From positions 4,154,001 through 4,218,000 of the forward strand of contig NC_012522.1 of NCBI RefSeq assembly GCF_000010805.1: DNA of 64,000 nt, given 5' to 3'. Below, piece by piece: positions 61,246 through 64,000 of this stretch. Origin of the DNA: Rhodococcus opacus B4 (GTDB lineage Bacteria > Actinomycetota > Actinomycetes > Mycobacteriales > Mycobacteriaceae). The position numbers and the translations under genes were made by a program. Numbering within the stretch: the first letter of the stretch is position 1; every line of letters begins with the position of its first letter. Under the pieces are notes generated by a model, which saw only the letters and a program-made list of their open reading frames with translations, was not told the DNA's origin and did no database searches.

Positions 61246-62073
61246 TTACGGAATCCAGCCGACGTGCCCGCGCAGGGCGGCATAACCGACGAACGCGACC
61301 GAATCGATGGTGGCGTGCGCGATCACGAGAGGCCACAACCGCCCGGTCTTCTGCCAGTACCGGCCGAACACCAGACCCATCGCGACGTTGCCCAGCCCGC
61401 CTCCGAATCCCTGGTAGAGGTGGTACGTCCCGCGCAGTAGCGCCGACGCCAGCAGCGAAGAATTCTCGCTCCACCCGAGTTGCCGCAGCCGCGTGATCAG
61501 ATACGCCACGACGAGCACTTCCTCCGCGCCGGAGTTCGCGATCGCCCACAGGATCAGGGCGGGCAGGCGCCACCAGTGGTCGCCGATCGTGCTGGGGACG
61601 ACGGTGAGGTTGGCGCCGATTGCGCGGGCCAGCAGGTAGAAGCCCAGCCCGGGCAGGCCGATGAGCGCGGCGAGCCCGGCACCCTGCGTCGCGTCGGGGC
61701 GCCAGCGGAACCGGCCGAGCCCGACGTCGCGCGGGCGGAGACCGCTCCGCCACAGGAGATACAGCCCCAGGGCGGCCCACGAGAGGAGTTTGACGACGCC
61801 GAGCAGTTGCCGGGCGACGTCGATGATCTGGTTCTCGGCGCGGGAGACGTTGAGGGCGACGGCCTGGTCGGCCAGGTTGCCCGGGGTCAGCAGCGATTCG
61901 GTCAGCGACAGCAGCCCCGACAGCCCGCTCGTCCCGAACGTGACGAGCAGGACGATCGTGATCTCGATCCACAGCGCCCGGCGCTCGGTGCCGGTGGCCA
62001 CCGGGGCGGCCGGTTCGGGTGAGGCCGGCTGCAGCCAGGAGGCGAGCGTTGCGCGCGAGATCACGCCGCACAC
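61246..62073 (-). CDS. CPBP-family intramembrane metalloprotease
   Basis: 275 residues from GTG 62073; GTG 62064 is possible. About eight helices. The glutamate motif is ANSGAEEVLVVAYL, the second SALLRGTYHLYQGFGGG with His, and the third IAHATIDSVAF. This is the CAAX-protease/bacteriocin-processing (CPBP) layout. Substrate unknown. It follows the DUF2470 gene on the same strand by 28 bp, so it may share its iron-responsive promoter. Confidence 0.9.
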   Translation of the reverse strand: MCGVISRATLASWLQPASPEPAAPVATGTERRALWIEITIVLLVTFGTSGLSGLLSLTESLLTPGNLADQAVALNVSRAENQIIDVARQLLGVVKLLSWAALGLYLLWRSGLRPRDVGLGRFRWRPDATQGAGLAALIGLPGLGFYLLARAIGANLTVVPSTIGDHWWRLPALILWAIANSGAEEVLVVAYLITRLRQLGWSENSSLLASALLRGTYHLYQGFGGGLGNVAMGLVFGRYWQKTGRLWPLVIAHATIDSVAFVGYAALRGHVGWIP

Positions 62074-62101
62074 GCTAGCGTGCGGCGAACCGGAAGGCCG
62101 G

Positions 62102-62866
62102 TCAGCCGCGCGCGCGGAGTCCGTTCACGAACGGGCATCCCACCAGCAGCCGGATCGCCCTGCTCAGGGCGACGGCGTCGTCGACGGGCGCGGAGAACGG
62201 CATCCAGATGTCGCGATCGCCGTGATCGTTCTCGACGCGCAGCCGCAGTCCGTAGCGGTCGATACCCAGCGGGCGGACGCGTCCGCGCCGCATGTGGGGC
62301 GGCAGTTTGCGGGACAGCATGTCGATGAGGTCGCGGTGGTCTTCGTCGAGGTGCTGGAGCCAGGCGGTTTCCATCTCCCAGAACGGGTCGGGCCGGGCGG
62401 CGAGCAGATCGTCGAGGGCGACGGGTTCGGCGCCGCTCGAATCGGCGACGACCGCCGATTCCAGGTGGAGTTGCAGCAGCGTCGCATCGTGTCCGACGTC
62501 GAGAAGTCCGGGGTGCGGGAATTCGGAGGCCACCTCGTCGGCCAGCGTCCGGGTGTGCGCCTCGCACAGCGCGTGGAGGGTGCCGCGCAGCCAGACGAGC
62601 GACCGCACGGGCTCGCGCAACGGGAGCGGGGAGTTGTCGGTGAGTTCCAGCACCGCGGGGATGCCGCCGCCACCCGCGAGCCAGGACAGCGTGGCGGCCG
62701 CCGAATCCGTGGGGACCGCGACGACGACGTCGCCGCTGGACCGCAGGTGGTGCACGGACGTGACGGTCGGTGCGCTGCCTTCGACGGCGAGTACCGCGTC
62801 CTGGGTCCGTGCGCACGAGCTACGCACACGCTCGGCGGTGGACGGACCGGTGGTCGTGACGGGCAT
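62102..62866 (-). CDS. DUF2470-domain protein, probable iron/haem-related
   Basis: 254 residues. An N-terminal split-barrel-like part has SSGDVVVAVPTDSAAATLSW; the C-terminal DUF2470 part has WLQHLDEDHRDLIDMLSRKLPPH and RPLGIDRYGLRLRVEN. This combination occurs in HugZ/HutZ-type haem-utilisation and pyridoxamine-oxidase-fold proteins. A strong IdeR-like box 28 bp upstream of the start supports iron repression. No haem-binding residue can be named with confidence. Confidence 0.82.
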   Translation of the reverse strand: MPVTTTGPSTAERVRSSCARTQDAVLAVEGSAPTVTSVHHLRSSGDVVVAVPTDSAAATLSWLAGGGGIPAVLELTDNSPLPLREPVRSLVWLRGTLHALCEAHTRTLADEVASEFPHPGLLDVGHDATLLQLHLESAVVADSSGAEPVALDDLLAARPDPFWEMETAWLQHLDEDHRDLIDMLSRKLPPHMRRGRVRPLGIDRYGLRLRVENDHGDRDIWMPFSAPVDDAVALSRAIRLLVGCPFVNGLRARG

Positions 62867-62893
62867 GGAGCCTCCTTCAGGGTTCCGCGATAC

Positions 62894-62912
62894 TGAGGTA
62901 ACCCTAACCTAA
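62894..62912. promoter_or_regulatory. IdeR-like iron box before the DUF2470 gene
   Basis: On the - strand it reads TTAGGTTAGGGTTACCTCA, 16 of 19 matches to TTAGGTTAGSCTAACCTAA. It lies 28 bp before the DUF2470 start and about 70 bp before the divergent gene at 62982. Repression by IdeR-iron is expected. Confidence 0.8.
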
Positions 62913-62981
62913 TGTGACGGAGTCGGCGATGGCAAGACCCCGAAACGATTCCGGTCCACGACGCGGGCATACGGTGGGACG

Positions 62982-63674
62982 GTGGCCATACCTCTCTCCC
63001 TCGGTGTCCCGCGCTCCCGCGGACCGCAGTCGTTGCTCGCGGATCTGCTCAGCGGGACCGGGGACACGAGCCCGGCCGCCGGTGGCGCATTCGGACCGCG
63101 GGTGGTCGCGGCGTCCGCGCTGCTCGACGCCGTCGGCACCGACGCCGGCCGCGTGATCGTGGGACTCGACGTCGACCCGGCCGTCCTCCGCACCAGCGAG
63201 CAGGCCTCCTACGAGGCGGTCCGCTTCCACCTCGACTGCCCGGCGGGCCAGCTCGGCGACGCGGTCGCCCTGCGGCTGCCGTCCCCGCTCGCGGTGTTCG
63301 TCACCGCGGACGGCAGCGACGACGCCGGCCTGGCCGAGACGGCGCAGCAACTCGCGGACGCGGGCCGCATCCCGGGACTCGCGAGCGGGCACTCCATCGG
63401 CGAGGTCGCCGACTTCCTCGCCGTCCTCGCGCACGCCGATGTCGGATACGTGGCGCGCGCCCGTGACACCGCCGAGGTGCTCGCGCTGCTGTCGGGGACG
63501 GTCGCGTCCCTCCGCGGAGACGACGTGCGGGCGGCGCTCGCGACCCCGGATCCGACGAGACTCACCTCGCTGATCCCCGAGGCCGCGGAGGCCGTCCGCG
63601 AGGTGCTGCTCGGAGTCGAGGTCGCCGACCCGGTGCTCGTCGCCCGTGAGCTGGCGGACGCGGGTCTGCGGTAA
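62982..63674 (+). CDS. Conserved actinobacterial protein of unknown function, 230 residues
   Basis: Start GTG 62982. Alternating strands and helices with no clear catalytic motif; segments VGLDVDPAVLRTSEQASYEAVRFH and LASGHSIGEVADFLAVLAHADVGYVARARD suggest a TIM-barrel-like or mutase-like fold. I do not recognise it firmly. It is 55 bp before pheA on the same strand, so it may share its transcript, and it faces the iron box. Confidence 0.7.
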   Translation: MAIPLSLGVPRSRGPQSLLADLLSGTGDTSPAAGGAFGPRVVAASALLDAVGTDAGRVIVGLDVDPAVLRTSEQASYEAVRFHLDCPAGQLGDAVALRLPSPLAVFVTADGSDDAGLAETAQQLADAGRIPGLASGHSIGEVADFLAVLAHADVGYVARARDTAEVLALLSGTVASLRGDDVRAALATPDPTRLTSLIPEAAEAVREVLLGVEVADPVLVARELADAGLR

Positions 63675-63729
63675 AACATTCACCGTCAATGCGCCGGACC
63701 GTCAACGCTCGGTGCGTAATCTCGTAGTC

Positions 63730-64000
63730 GTGCCAAAGATCGCGTATTTCGGACCCTCGGGAACCTTCACAGAGATGGCGCTCGCCCAGCTCGAGGCCGC
63801 GGGTGCCTTCGACGGGCCCGTCGAGCGGGTGGCCGCGACGAGCCCGCCCGCCACCCTGGCGATGGTGCGCGCCGGCGTCGTCGACGGTGCCGTCGTTCCC
63901 ATCGAGAGTTCCGTCGAGGGCGCCGTGGTGCCCACCCTCGACTCGCTCGCGCTCGGCGAGCGCCTGCAGATCGTGGCCGAGACCGAACTCGACGTGGCGT
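63730..64000 (+). CDS. pheA: Prephenate dehydratase, 5' part only
   Basis: About 90 residues from GTG 63730; the gene runs off the window. IAYFGPSGTFTEMAL and VDGAVVPIESSVEGAVVPTLD are the hallmark start and the catalytic Ser-Val-Glu region of prephenate dehydratase. It makes phenylpyruvate for phenylalanine synthesis. The C-terminal ACT domain is not visible. Confidence 0.95.
   Translation, partial: MPKIAYFGPSGTFTEMALAQLEAAGAFDGPVERVAATSPPATLAMVRAGVVDGAVVPIESSVEGAVVPTLDSLALGERLQIVAETELDVA

Overview
The window is high-GC actinobacterial DNA and most probably comes from the chromosome of a large-genome Rhodococcus (R. jostii / R. opacus type). This is inference from codon use, dense overlapping operons with frequent GTG starts, and many actinobacterial families: a PknK-like kinase, UdgX, DUF5926, DUF6474, an LCP protein, a Rv1733c-like protein and IdeR-type iron boxes. 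No rRNA, tRNA, CRISPR array, transposase or integrase was seen.

Left part (1-15 kb) is catabolic. A + strand operon encodes a short-chain dehydrogenase (cut by the window edge), a ThDP enzyme, a flavin monooxygenase of the NicC/salicylate-hydroxylase type, and two metallo-beta-lactamase-fold proteins. Facing it is an XdhC-type maturation factor. Divergent from that is a three-subunit molybdenum hydroxylase (FAD, 2Fe-2S and Mo subunits, start/stop overlaps). A lower-GC stretch follows with a double-domain Lrp/AsnC regulator, then an MHS-type transporter and a TauD/TfdA dioxygenase. The gene types suggest stepwise hydroxylation of an aromatic or N-heteroaromatic acid; the substrate cannot be read from the sequence.

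15-24.4 kb: a 1084-residue PknK-like kinase/ATPase/LuxR protein is divergent from a Rieske oxygenase operon (PDR-type reductase, 70-residue HTH-like protein, Rieske oxygenase, TetR). MarR and RidA genes lie opposite. Three related palindromes, of the form TTAGxxCxAA, sit before the reductase, marR and RidA genes and look like one MarR regulon. UdgX with an in-frame 21-bp duplication and a quinone-reductase-like MDR protein follow.

24.4-37 kb: a copper cluster (YcnI-CopC-CopD plus membrane protein), a RecB-like nuclease, a YoaK-type membrane protein, a methyltransferase, an SDR, and an unusual signalling operon. That operon has a response regulator fused to a thioredoxin-reductase-like protein without its CxxC, a cNMP-domain histidine kinase, and a UBP zinc finger. 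A GDT1/TMEM165-type exporter follows, behind a clear yybP-ykoY manganese riboswitch.

37-64 kb: a VTC / DUF4956 / CotH-kinase operon followed by a YhgE-like protein; amidase; Mn-type-looking superoxide dismutase; acyltransferase; MsrA; NmrA/DUF1772 pair with AraC regulator; a broken RidA-family gene; LLM flavoenzyme; S49 peptidase; a GT-C-like membrane protein; a tight cluster of DnaA-box-like 9-mers; GDPD; DUF5926; two ferritins flanking a secreted lipase; LCP protein; CPBP protease; a DUF2470 protein behind a strong IdeR-like box; and the start of pheA. A roughly 73-bp three-hairpin repeat occurs twice (30.9 and 57.1 kb).
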